NCBI GenBank assembly: GCA_016808115.1
Contig: JAEQBH010000035.1
Location: 2,108,001-2,172,000 of the forward strand
Reading direction: 5' to 3'
Source of the DNA: Tetrastigma voinierianum
Lineage: Eukaryota; Streptophyta; Magnoliopsida; Vitales; Vitaceae
Length of the DNA: 64,000 bases
Both the position numbers and the translations under genes were made by a program. Numbering within the stretch: the stretch's first letter is position 1; every line of letters begins with the position of its first letter. Shown here one piece after another: positions 22,860 to 34,098 of the stretch. The notes below the pieces were generated by a model. The model did not search any database, was not told the DNA's origin, and saw only the letters and a program-made list of their open reading frames with translations.

Positions 22860-24480
22860 AGAGCAAAGTGTGAAAATATTAAGGAAGCATAAGAATCGCT
22901 ACGGTCTATTGAAAGTGAAGGGTGTATCGATCCAATGGTTTACATGCATAAGATTACGCTAGAGACTTAAACCATACGTAGAACATGAAGGCCAGATCCA
23001 GTGATGAAGGAAGTAGTCAAAGGAGAATTACTCGGAATTGTTGAATCTTTGGTTTTATCTATGCTATTTCGGATAGTCCTTAGGTGAGCCCGATCCATTG
23101 TATGGTTCCAAAGAAAGGGGTTTCTTGTGATGAAATGAAAAAAATGAATTGATTCCAGCAAGAGCGGTGGCCAAGGATGGAGGGTATGTATTGATTACGG
23201 GAAGTTGAATCTGACAACTTTGAAAGATCCATTTTCCTTTGCCTTTCATTAGTCGAGATGTTGGATAGGTTAAGCGAGTTTACCCTCGCTGTGTTTCTGG
23301 ATGGGTACTCGAGGATACAATCGGATTGCTATTGCACCGGAGGATCGAAGACCACTTTCACATGCCCTTATAGTGCCTTTGCCTTGAGGAAGGATGCCTT
23401 TTGGGTTATGTAATGCTCGGCTACATTCTCGAGGAGGTGCATGATCAATACATGTTCTCGGTTGGTTGAAGAGTGATGGAAATTTCATGGATGATTTTCT
23501 GCTGTATATGAATCGGCTTTGATAAATGTTTAAACAATCTGGAAGCTTGATCACTTCAAAGATGCCAAGACAAACGACTAACTGAATTGGGAAAAATGCC
23601 ATTTTATGGTACGAAGGGATTGTTCTTGGGCATAAAATTTACGCTCTCTTTAGACCAGAAGTTGACCAGTCAAGTATCCATTATCAAGAACTCTTCTTTA
23701 CCACAGTAAAAGGGTAAGAAGTTTCTTGGGCATGTTGGATTTTCACGGAGATTCATCAAAGACTTTTCAAAAATAAGCATACCACTATACGGTGCGAAGG
23801 ATACGAGTTTAATTTGATGACTCACAGGATACTTTTGATGAAATCAAGATCATCTTGGTCTGAGGGCACCTATAATGGCTGCAGGAATGGAATCGAGGAT
23901 TTGAAATAATGTGTGATGCCAGTGATTTTGCTATGGGCTGTGTTGGGGCAAAGAAAATAGAAAGTATTCAGGGCCATATACTATCTTAGTAAGACCTTCA
24001 ATGGAAACCTGAGAACTTCTCGACAAGCGAAAAGGAGATGCTGGCCATAGTATTTCCAGCATGAAAAATTCGTGATACATTTGGGATCCCGTGGTAATTC
24101 ACAAGATCATGCAGCAATCAAGTACTTGATGTCGAAAAAGGAAGCCAAGCCAGATTGATAAGATGGAACTGCTCTTTGTTGCAAGAGTTTGATTTGGAAA
24201 TAAAGGATAAAAGGGATGTGACAATGTGATAGGCGACCACTTGTCAAGAGTAGAAAGAAGCCGAGTGATGAAGAAGAAAATGGGGTGCAGAGAATTTTCG
24301 GATGAGCAATTGTTTAAGGTTTCCTTCAAACTTCCATGGTATCCGATATTGTGAATTATACGTCTTGTAGGAAGTAATGCCTTGAACTCGGCTATCAACG
24401 AAGAGGAAACTCAGGCGGCGGATATTATATTTGGGATGACCTTATTATTGAGGAGTGCGACATGATAATAAAGATGTGTG
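22860..24480 (+). pseudogene. Athila reverse transcriptase and RNase H, internal region 2
   Basis: Ordered Ty3 RT remnants on + include the MHKI start (about 22,945), KEVVKGEL-like (about 23,010), VVPKKG-like (about 23,100), the RT palm beginning near 23,210 (FPLPFI), the FLDGYS-like remnant (about 23,296), MDDF (about 23,488) and EKCHFM-like (about 23,590). RNase H follows with FDEIKII (about 23,835) and FEIMCDASDFA-like (about 23,900-23,925). A short linker with the HDDA-like spacer leads to integrase. All frames are broken. It aligns with 9,400-10,830. Confidence 0.74.
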
Positions 24481-25340
24481 CGAAAAGGTGAACGAGGGCA
24501 ACATTTTAAATGAATGCCATGCATCCTCACCATATGGGGACATTTTTACGGAGAAAGAACAACTCCTGAATGCCAATCGGGGTTTATTGGCCACTTATCT
24601 TCGAGATTATCTGAGTGGGTGAAATTGTGTGATCGATGTCGAAGGATTGGAAATATCGGCGACGGGAATGAAATGCCCCTAAAAGGTATTATGGTGATAC
24701 AAATTTTTTGATGTTTGGGAATAGATTTTATGGGACCTTTTCCGTCATTTGGAAACCTTTATCTTTATAAGCAGTAGATTATCTCGAATGGGTAGGCAGT
24801 CCAGGAATGATGCTAATACGAGTTGTGAGTTTCTTATGAAGGAATATTTTGAGCAGGTTTGGAACCAGGAGCCATCATTAGTGATGGGGAACCCATTTGC
24901 AAACAAAATATTTGCCAGAAACTCATGGCGGTATGGGATCAAGCATGTAATGAGCTTAGCTTATCATCCACACGAGCCCGATGGACAGCGAAATTTCCAA
25001 CGGGGAGATCGAAAATAATACTTGAAAAGGCGTGAGCTCAGCGAAAGTTAGTCTTCCAAACTTGATGATGCACTTTGGGCTTACAGGGTACATAAAACCC
25101 CCATTGGAATGTCTCCATACAGAGTTGTTTTTAGCAAACCATGTCATCTACCTCTTGAATTAGAATACAAGGCAATGTGGGCCATTAAGAAGTTAAACTT
25201 TGATTTGAAGGAACGCGAAGAAAAGAGGAAGAAAGGCCCCATTTCCAAGCATGCGGGTGGAAAAGCGAGGAATGAAGCTTATGACAATGCTGAATATCTG
25301 AAAGATAAGACAAAATGGCATGATCGAGGAGAATTTTGAG
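24481..25340 (+). pseudogene. Athila integrase, internal region 2
   Basis: Visible in + frames are NECHASSPYG-like (24,510), ISATGNEMPLKGIMVIQIF (about 24,650-24,711), DFMGPF-like (about 24,730), the stretch 24,749-25,018 with CEFLMKEYFEQVWN, PSLVMGNPFANKIFARNSWRYG and then a HHPHEPDGQ-like catalytic-core end, TPIGMSPYRVVF (25,097-25,130) and the C-terminal AMWAIKKLNFDLK (25,170-25,210). In the usual VISDGG motif the Asp codon region reads LVMGN here, so a catalytic aspartate is lost or frame-shifted. Confidence 0.77.
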
Positions 25341-25849
25341 AAAAGTTGAAACGAGGGAACGAGTTTTCTTTGTTTTAACTCACAGGCTGAAGTTATTTCG
25401 AGGAAGTGAAATCCAGTTGGGTGGGCCGCCGCGATGGTGTCAGTACTACATTTGGAGGTGATGACGCGGGCGCTGCGGTGAGAGAATTCAAGATCTGATA
25501 GACGAGTTAAAGCATTATCTGTGGGGGGAGGAGAGTGAAGAACTCGGCGGGTTCTTAAGGAAAAAGAAAGTACCCGCAACCAACCGAGTCCGTGCGGGAC
25601 TCAGCGAAGCGGTAATGAGAGACAACCCATGAGGATTTAAATTCTGAATTTAAATTTTGAAATAATTCTTTTCTTTTAGTTACTGATGAATTAGGTCTAA
25701 TTTGTTTTCTAGACGGATAGATTTATTTTTCTTAGAAATCGATTGTAGTTTAATTAGAATTTTCTTGAATATTGCAGTGATCTTCTGCAAGGGTTAAAGA
25801 CATGAATAGCAAGGCAACTACAGGAATAATTCCCGTGACTTACAATGGA

Positions 25850-26345
25850 GGAATTCGCGACATGAGAAAAAGGGGAGTAACCTTCTCACTAACCCAATTC
25901 TGTAGATATATTTGAACTAATTGTTAAATCTTTGTTTAAAATATGCCTGAAAAGATGTCTAAACGGGTTAGGAACAATAAGAGAATTCAAAGTTTTTTTT
26001 TGAAATCATTGAATTAAGGGCTTAGGTCACGACAGAAGGGTTATGTCACGACATTAGCTAATGTCCCTACAAAACATTGATGTCGTGACCAGTTAGGAAA
26101 TAACAATCAGTGAGTACTGAGGAAAGGAAATTCATGTCGCGACATCAGCGTGATGTCGCGACCTTAGGCTAAGATTGGAGAAAAGAATGTCGCCACATCA
26201 AATAATTCATAGGAAAACTCGAATTGTGCGACATCAGGTATGTCGCGACACTCTGATGCGACATGTGCGATTACTCATTTTCAAAAAGCCCAAGTTTAAT
26301 GATATCAAATAAAAGAAATCGGAGTGGCAGAGTCGCGACAGGTCT
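25850..26345 (+). repeat. Internal GTCGCGAC array upstream of ORF3, region 2
   Basis: Counterpart of 12,641-12,970. Octamers or one-base variants occur at about 26,033, 26,080, 26,134, 26,153, 26,240 and 26,332. The pair at 26,134/26,153 keeps the 19-bp spacing. It is followed by a leader and the ORF3 ATG at 26,502. Confidence 0.8.
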
Positions 26346-26501
26346 TAATTGAAGCATTAATCAGCCTGAGCATTGATTGAATTGCAAGCATTTGGAAACT
26401 ATCCATTCACTCCGACCCACATAACCGTTCGCCTTCGTCTTCCTGCGAAACTCGACCTCAAGAAACCTAATTCGAACCTTGGAAAAGCTTTTCTCTTGCT
26501 G

Positions 26502-28230
26502 ATGGCTGAAATTCCCACCACAGTCCACCCCAACACGGACGAGATAATGAGGGAACCTGAACATAATCGGAAGAGGAAAGAAACTTCGTCAAGGAGAGCA
26601 GGTTAGAGGAGATTTATGCGGGAAGAACAAGCGGGAGAGATGCAGCGAAACACGAAGCTCAGGGGACTTCGAAGAGGCGAGAAAGGGGAAAGGAAAGAGG
26701 GGAGAAGAAGAAGTAGAAGACTGATATCGAGATAAACTTATTCGATGGAAGAAGTATTATGCGAACAAGGGTTTTGTTGAGAGGAGATGCAAAAACCACA
26801 GCGACTCATAAAGGAGATGATAGAGCGGAGAGGATGGGAGAGTCTCTGCGCGCAGCGAAATTTATCACGACCTTTGGTGAGAGAGTTTTATTCCCGATAT
26901 GGTAGGAAGGAAGGATGGTACATTTTGTTAGAGAATTACGGGTCTCATACGAAGCAGGCCATCAACGAGGCTATGGCATGACAATGCACAAGCATGGCTC
27001 CAAATTCGAGAAAATTTTGGAAGCAGGAACTTTGAAGATTGCTAAGGGCGCTCGGCTTTGATGGAAGGGTGCGGTTAGACGAGAGAGGAAGAGCGGGAGC
27101 TGCAGGCAGGGAAGCCTCGGCGAGGAGCGGGTGCAGTTTTACTTCTGGCGTCACATTTTAGTTCCATGAAACATTTATACCTGATGAAGAGAACAAGCTA
27201 TCTTTGCTTTAGCCCATGCCATACTCAAAAGAATGAATCAAATACCAGTTATCATCAGAGAACTCTATCTTGATATCATGAAATTCAAAAAGATGCCTTC
27301 TCATGATAACGATCATGGTTCTCTTTCATGAAGGCAGATGAAGGAACCCGAAGATCATAAGAGGAAATCTGTGGGGCTTCACCATCATATAGTAGAGTTA
27401 AGCAAGAGGCGAAACGGAAGAAGAATGTTAGTGAAGAATGGGGAGGTGAAACGGCGGATAGAAGGAGATGGGAAGACCATGAGATAAGGCGAGGCACTAG
27501 ACCACTTCACGACAACAATAATGATTGTGTTTATGAATAATAGAAGGCGGGGAAGAGCCTGTGTTTCTCCATATGGCGTGGTTATCTATCAAAGCAAGTG
27601 CAAACAGGAAAGCTCAGAAGCACCGGAAGTGACCAAATCTCGCGGGACTCTAAATGTCGTATGGAGAAATTAGAAGAGAATGGAGCTTAAAGCAGGAATT
27701 GAAACATACATGAAAAGCGCGAAGAAGAACGACGAATTGGGAAGGAATAACGGAAAGAAAGACGCGGGATGAGTACAAGAAACTCAACGTTGGAAGACGA
27801 ACAAAAGAGGCGGATGGAAGAAATATTGAAGCGTGAAGGAAGTTCAAGAAGAAATGAAGGAAGACCATGTTCTTGTTGATGAAATAAGTGAAATCTGACT
27901 TTCTGTAATAGCGGTTGATAATGATTATCATCTAACATTAATGGAAGAAGACAAAACATGACACCCAAATTTTGAGATGGAAATCAGTTCAGTTATATTA
28001 AATCTCTGAAGGGCGAGAAATAGTGACGATAGACAAACAATGGGTAGAATCTCAGGAAGAAGATGATGGAAAATTTAAATTTGATCATGACAAACACTTT
28101 CTAAATTCTTGAGTATGGTGAAATGGAGAATAATGAATGACTTGGGAAAGCGGGATAATCAGCTGAGCGAAAGGTGATCTCTATTGGGATTATTAAAACG
28201 GATTGAGAAACTTAAGAAGAAAGGAAGTAA
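26502..28230 (+). pseudogene. Extra 3' ORF (ORF3) of the Athila unit, region 2
   Basis: ATG at 26,502 gives MAEIPTTVHPNTDEIMREPE, homologous to the region 1 start. A stop follows after about 34 residues, then frame-shifted basic sequence. The frame at 26,787-26,981 holds IERRGWESLCAQRN, LVREFYSRYGRKEGWYIL and NYGSHTKQAINEA, which looks like the conserved N-terminal domain of the putative plant transposon protein group (from memory of motif shape). The tail to about 28,230 is charged and probably coiled coil as in region 1. Being conserved in order, start context and length in two units argues for a real gene of the family, now dead in both. Confidence 0.62.
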
Positions 28231-29926
28231 ATTGTATTTTCAGAACTCCATTGAACACTCTGAACACTGAATCTTACAACGTTTTACCTCTTCAAAAGAA
28301 AATTCAGACCTTTCTTTTTCATTCTTATCAATCCATATCATTCTTATTATTTTCAACAGTTACAATGAATGGAAATAAATAAATTGAATATGAATTATTA
28401 ACATATTATTTTTGATTGTTGATACCATATTGTTTGTGATTGCATGATTAGGAGATCAAATGATTAGTTAAAATAAATTAAAAAAAATCATTTGAAGTCA
28501 TTGAAACCAATTCAGATTCAAACAGTTAGAGTAGAGATAAGATTTAAATGGGAAAAGTGAGAATCAGGACAAATATATCAGTTTAATTAAACATAGATAA
28601 AATTAACATAATTTATTGATAGATCCAGAATAGAAGATATTCAGTGGAAAGACAAACATATTTTGGTTTGTAGTGATGATAAGTGAGACTGTGGATATCA
28701 GTGTAAAACATCATGATAAGTGAGTCAGTCTGCTCATATAGTTAAGTTATCTGTTTAAATCTGAGTTCTGAATTTGTTGGATTATTGATTGAGACGAATC
28801 TGATGATCTGTTGTGAAAATGATGCGAGCCGTTCTTGGATAGTTTGAGCCATTCTAGCCATCCTTATTAATATCATGATGCATATACCTTAGTTCCATGA
28901 ATTGAGCTAAATGGCCAGATTTTCAAAAATAAGCCAATGAAACTGACCCATCCAGAAAGTCAATCCTTCGATGAAGAACCCGATGATTACCCATAAATTC
29001 AAAGAGAGGAGAAGAAATGAAGTTTGGGGGATCATTATATTTTGAGGAACTTCGAAAAGGGAATGAAAAGAAAAGCGAAAAATGATTCTACAACGAGAAA
29101 AGAAGGCTTCTAGGGATAAGATTTCATCTTGTGGCTAACTCTCTTGAACAATTAAGTTCTTAGGGTGTTTCAACACCTAGTACCACTAATGCCATGGTAT
29201 GGGAGCTACAACAGTTAGCTAAGGGTGAAGCCTAAAAAGTTAAAACATAGCACTATCACGAATGGCAGCAAACTAAAGAGAATTCCCAGGTGAAATTACA
29301 AGTGTGAAATAGGGGGCATACGATTAAGATTGAAGAAATCAAAGAGATGTCCCGAACATGATTTAGGGTTTATTAGAGAAACTATAAGAAGAAAAGGGTA
29401 GAAGAGAAGAAAATGTTCGAGGTAATCTTAACCCAAGAATTCCTTTCATCCCTACCCCGTGCAAACTGTTTCAATATAAGCCCAAAGACTTGATTGATCT
29501 TGAAGATTTGAAATCACCTACATTAGTGGAGATCGATATGAAAAACAAGCCTATGGAATTTGGAAGAATGGAAACAATCAAAATTGTGAAGAACTTTAGG
29601 GAGTTAAATGACTCAGTATGAAAATGAGAAAGGAAAACAATTCATTATTCAACAGGATCCAATGAATATATTGTTTGTAAAACAATTTCAACATGTGTAA
29701 TTTGCATTGCCTAAAGTAGAACCGACCTTAGGCTGGACTTGAAGAATTGGAAGCGTCTGAAAATTTTGCATACCTTGAATTCTGATTAAATTGAATGCCA
29801 ACTGCGAACAAATCGAGGAGAAAAATATCCTTAAAAATTTTTCTTTTGAATTTTTTTGTTTTGAGGACAAAACAATTCTTTCTTTTTCTTTGCTTGAGGA
29901 CAAGCAAAACATTAAGTTGGGGAGTT
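28231..29926 (+). other. 3' untranslated zone of internal region 2
   Basis: Colinear with 15,071-16,833, with the hairpin at about 29,158-29,180 and a purine tract just before LTR 3. No coding motif seen. Confidence 0.6.
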
Positions 29927-32900
29927 TGATGAGGCTTAAGAATCATCTATTTTTTAGATCCCATTTTACGCTTAATTTTCATATCAAGAGATAATTACTT
30001 TAAAGAAATATAGAAGAAACTCACCCCATTTGTTATTAGCAATTAGAATGGAAGAAAGAAAAGCATTGAAAAATGCATAAATAAATTGGAATAAAAAATT
30101 AAGTCATTGTGACGAGGAAATGAAAAGAAAGGGTGGGATTCAACGACCACAGTTTGGGGTTTACCGCAGATCCGATCATGAAATTCGTGACATGGATGAC
30201 GGACGTTATAGAAGTCGCGACATGGCTGCTCATGAGAAGGCGTAAAAGAAATGAGTTAATTCGCGGCGTGGGATCGAAGTCGTGACATCAAGAACCACGG
30301 TTCAAAGCTTCTGAGTCGTGAATCGGAAATTCGCGACAAGTTGCTCAGTCGCGACATCGGGAACAAACGATTGAGACTTGTGGGCGAAGGAATGTCGTGA
30401 CCAAGAGACATTGATGTCGTGACATCATGGGAAAGCGATTGAACCTTCGGATCCTTTAGTTGATGTGCGATGAGAGATTTAGGTGGGACATCCAGAGACA
30501 AATTAGCGAAAGTTTAAGGCGATGTCGCGGCTGTGAGATCAAGTGGCGACATAGTGAGACGGTCGGAGATTGCAAAGAGAGGCGTGAGCTAGATGTCGCG
30601 ACAAGAGATTGATAATAGCAACACCAAAAGCAACCGGGTTGAAAGCTCCGGAAGCTTGGTTGGTCATAACAAGAGATCGATCTTCAGCGACATGGGGAAT
30701 ATCGAGATGAAAGTGAAGGGAAATGAGCTAACTGTCTGCGACAGAAGTGAGTCACGACATGTAGTCATCAGTGAGAGCTATGAGCCCGGCGTGTCGCGAC
30801 ATGAGATCGAGTCGCGACATAAGACACCTAACTCGGTTCAGATGTTGAAGTTTCATAAAGAAATAGATTGGCGACAGATACCGATGTCACGACATTAGGA
30901 GCGACGGACGAAAGCTGCGAGCATTACGGAGAATGCCGGCGACAAGATATACGGCGTCCGGCGACAATATGCGCGACCAGATGAAGCCTACAGTTTCCTA
31001 AGATGATGTCGCGACAAGAGATTGATGTCGCGACATCCGAAGATCAGTTAAAGACTGCAGATGATCAGAGATGAGGTCGCGACAAGATATTGAAGTCGCG
31101 ACAGATATTGAGATCGCGGCGGCATGAAGCGACCGGTTGGAAAACTACAGTCCTCTAAGATGATGTTGTGAGAGATTGATGTCGCGACATGCGAAGTCAT
31201 CAGTTGAAGATCCGGAGAAGCGAGGCTGAGAATTAGCGTGAATACTCGGCTTGTCAGCGACGTCGAGGAAAGAACAAATGAAACACTGCAAAGGCGTGAG
31301 AAGATGTAGCGTGAGATGTTGATGTGCGACATCATGGATGACCAAATCAAGGTTACATAGAGTAGAGGTGATGTACGCGACGTGAGATTGAAGCAGCGAC
31401 ATGGATGATATCGTCGACGAAGCGAAGTCGCGACTTGAGCAGTGACTTGGGTGCAGGATACTCCAGGAACCCACGAGGCTACATTGGGATTAGGGCTGGC
31501 CCAGGAACCCTATCATCTGTGACTATCCGGCTCATTAAGCGACTTAGCGGCCGCGAGCGAAGTGCGGATAGTGAAGGCTCATTTTTTTTAGTTTTCTTTT
31601 CTTTTCTTTTCTTTTCTTTTTCTTCATGTTGATAATTAGAGATTAGATTAGATTGTTCGTTCTATTTTTATTTTATTTTCTGAAATGGGATGTAATCGTT
31701 TTGCGAAGAAGCTGAATACATAATTCAATTCTTTTCAAATTACTACCTGGAAAGTTGAAGTTCAGACAAATTACGGTCGGTTTTATCCGAGTTTCGTAAT
31801 ACGTGTTCTTATGATCGGAGGAATCTTGTGGCGTGCAAGTGATAATTTAGGAACCCGGCTTCCATTATATGAATCTTTATTGTCGAATTTATCTTTCCCT
31901 CTTTGTATTTCCAGTAGTGCGAATTTCGACATGGTTGTTACTAGTTATGGGTTTTAAAGTTTTTGATGCGAGATATCGGTTTAAGTTTACGAATCTAAGA
32001 TTTGTTTCATTACTCGATTTTAGGAGGTCCTCTAGGTGACAGAGATGACATTTCACAGGGCCTATGAACATGTCTTAAAAGGTATATTAACACTGCTATT
32101 AGTGATCTATTGATAGCTGTGAGTTTACTTGGATACATCCTGCTTCGCTTGAAATCGAGTTCGAGTCGAGCAGATTATCAATTAAACAAACAAGAGTACA
32201 CCTCGGTTCGGATAGTGAGGCCAATCCGAATGTTAGTGAAGTCTAATAGGAGAGATTGATCTATTCTAATTTGAGAGCCCGAGTAACTTGGAAGTTGTAT
32301 ATCAGCAATGGAAGTAACTTGGGGGCTAAAGGTTCACAGGTCATAAAAATGGGTATAGTATTCTGAAAAGAAAAATACTGGAAATTAGGATGTCCTGTTA
32401 AAAGTAGTTATCTAATTCTGTATTCGAAGTCGAGGTCAAAAATTAAACGATGAAATGTGAAGTGTGGAGAAATCCAATTTGAACTATTAGCATGGGCCAG
32501 TTACGAGGCGGGAATTCACGAAAATTTTACAAGTTGACGGGAATTGATTCTTCCTGATAGTATTGATCTTAATGTGTTCTAAACGATTATTATTCAATTT
32601 CTATTCATTTCCCTCACTATTACATATTCTTTATTCTTTCCATTCAAGTAGATTGTTCAATTCAGTTATCTCCCTATTTTCATTTAATTTTCCAGCACCT
32701 TAATGCTGGATCTTACTATCATTTAGTGTTCCAAATAGTATGGAAATTGAGTAGTCGGGGTAGTTGATTTAAAATTCTTGGTGCAATAGGATGATATCTG
32801 AACTTAAATCCATTTTATTACTTGTCGACTGTGCACTTGCGCGAATAGCGAGATCAAAACCAAACTTTGAAAATGACTTACTACAGGAATTTTTGGTTTA

Positions 32901-33090
32901 CATATTATTATAATTTCAACGAGATTTATAGCGAGGTTAAACAGGGATTAATTAATAGTCCTTGGGTAGCGGTGTTGTAAATTTGTATATGCGTTTTAGT
33001 CTCAATGAAGTTTTGCTCGCGAGTTGCACAGGATTAGACAATCGTCATGGTAATAGCATTAAGTAAATTTGTATGTGTTCTTTGGTCTGT
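29927..33090 (+). repeat. Athila LTR 3 (shared by units 2 and 3)
   Basis: It starts TGATGAGGCTTAAG and ends GGTCTGTCA. It has the same internal layout as LTRs 1 and 2 (3.16 kb). A purine tract precedes it and a perfect PBS follows. Two PBS-like relics lie at its end (about 32,917 and 33,005). Confidence 0.86.
30215..31440 (+). repeat. GTCGCGAC palindrome array in LTR 3 U3
   Basis: About 11 exact octamers plus variants. The pairs 31,006/31,025 and 31,076/31,095 show the 19-bp pair spacing and a 70-bp step. More sites are degraded than in LTRs 1 and 2. Confidence 0.88.
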
Positions 33091-33100
33091 CAACAAGTTT

Positions 33101-33118
33101 TATGGCGCCGTTGCCGGG
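33101..33118 (+). other. Primer binding site of unit 3 (tRNA-Asp type)
   Basis: TGGCGCCGTTGCCGGGGA, a perfect Athila-type PBS, lies 10 bp after the LTR end. Confidence 0.9.
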
Positions 33119-33399
33119 GATCGAAGGGATTTAGTAATCAATATTCAGACAAAAGGAGTAAATACTAATTTGGACATTTTAAAAGAAAAAGAACAAAAAT
33201 AGCGTTTCAAGCAGTGACTCTTTTAGCCACTGATCTTACAACAAACCACCATATTGAAATGTTTGTTGATTAGGCTAATCACATTGATGCGGAGTGTACT
33301 TTGATTTCGGAAGGCGGCTCATACGACCATAGCGGATAAAGGATTAGGCGGTGTAGCCAACCCGAGGAATGTGCGACAAGATACCAGGCATGACACTAT

Positions 33400-34070
33400 G
33401 GAGGAATTTATAAATTCATTCATCCCTGATAAATATTTAGCGATAGAACAGCCATTGTCAATGCGTGATTTTGAAAGCTCGAACAGTAGCGATAACCATG
33501 GTCAGTAAGAAACCAATTATTGGTCATTCCCGCGAAAATCCCGATGAACACTTGGGGCGATTTCGAGAATATGAAATTCAATTAAATTGAATGGTGTGGA
33601 GCCGAAGTTATTCAGGCTGCGGTTGTTCCCATTCTCTTTATTTGAGATATCGGCTGCGACATGGTTTGACTCCTACCATATGAATCTGTTAACACATGGA
33701 AGGAGCGTGAGGAGCTTATTTGACCAAATTCTTTACCCCATCCACTTCCATACGAGCAAGAAGGAAATTACTAATTCCAAACATGGGGAAAGTGAGAATA
33801 TGTATCTTTGACCGGAAAGATCTTGTTGAATACAGCATTAAGCTCATTTGAATTTTTCGAGGAGAAATGGCGAAATTTGAAGGAGAGCAAAAGGAATGTG
33901 ATGGAGCGAATTATCGACCATAGAGGCCAAAGGTGGATGCATTGATACATTGGTTGAATGAAGGAAGTCGACTAAAAGCTAAAAGCAGGCGAGTCGTGGA
34001 AAGAATAGAAGATTGCCTGAGAAGAAAGAACCTCTAAAAGCATATGCGAGGAAAGCTGAAATTACATGAT
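33400..34070 (+). pseudogene. Athila gag, internal region 3 (truncated)
   Basis: This is the gag core of the third unit. Around 33,535-33,690 it reads NPDEHLGRF-like, LNGVEPKLF and LRLFPFSLFEISAATWFDS, the conserved capsid block. It continues with HTSKKEITNSKHGESENMYL to about 33,811, then charged, frame-shifted sequence. It differs more from units 1 and 2 than those differ from each other, so it may be a separate subfamily. Sequence recognisable as protease, RT, RNase H or integrase is absent after it; a 21-base A run follows at 34,078. This makes unit 3 a non-autonomous deletion derivative. Confidence 0.72.
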
Positions 34071-34077
34071 TAGGAAC

Positions 34078-34098
34078 AAAAAAAAAAAAAAAAAAAAA
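34078..34098 (+). repeat. Run of 21 A at the pol-deletion point of unit 3
   Basis: An uninterrupted A run is followed by GGGGAG. It sits where gag-like sequence ends and 3'-end-like sequence begins. Confidence 0.9.
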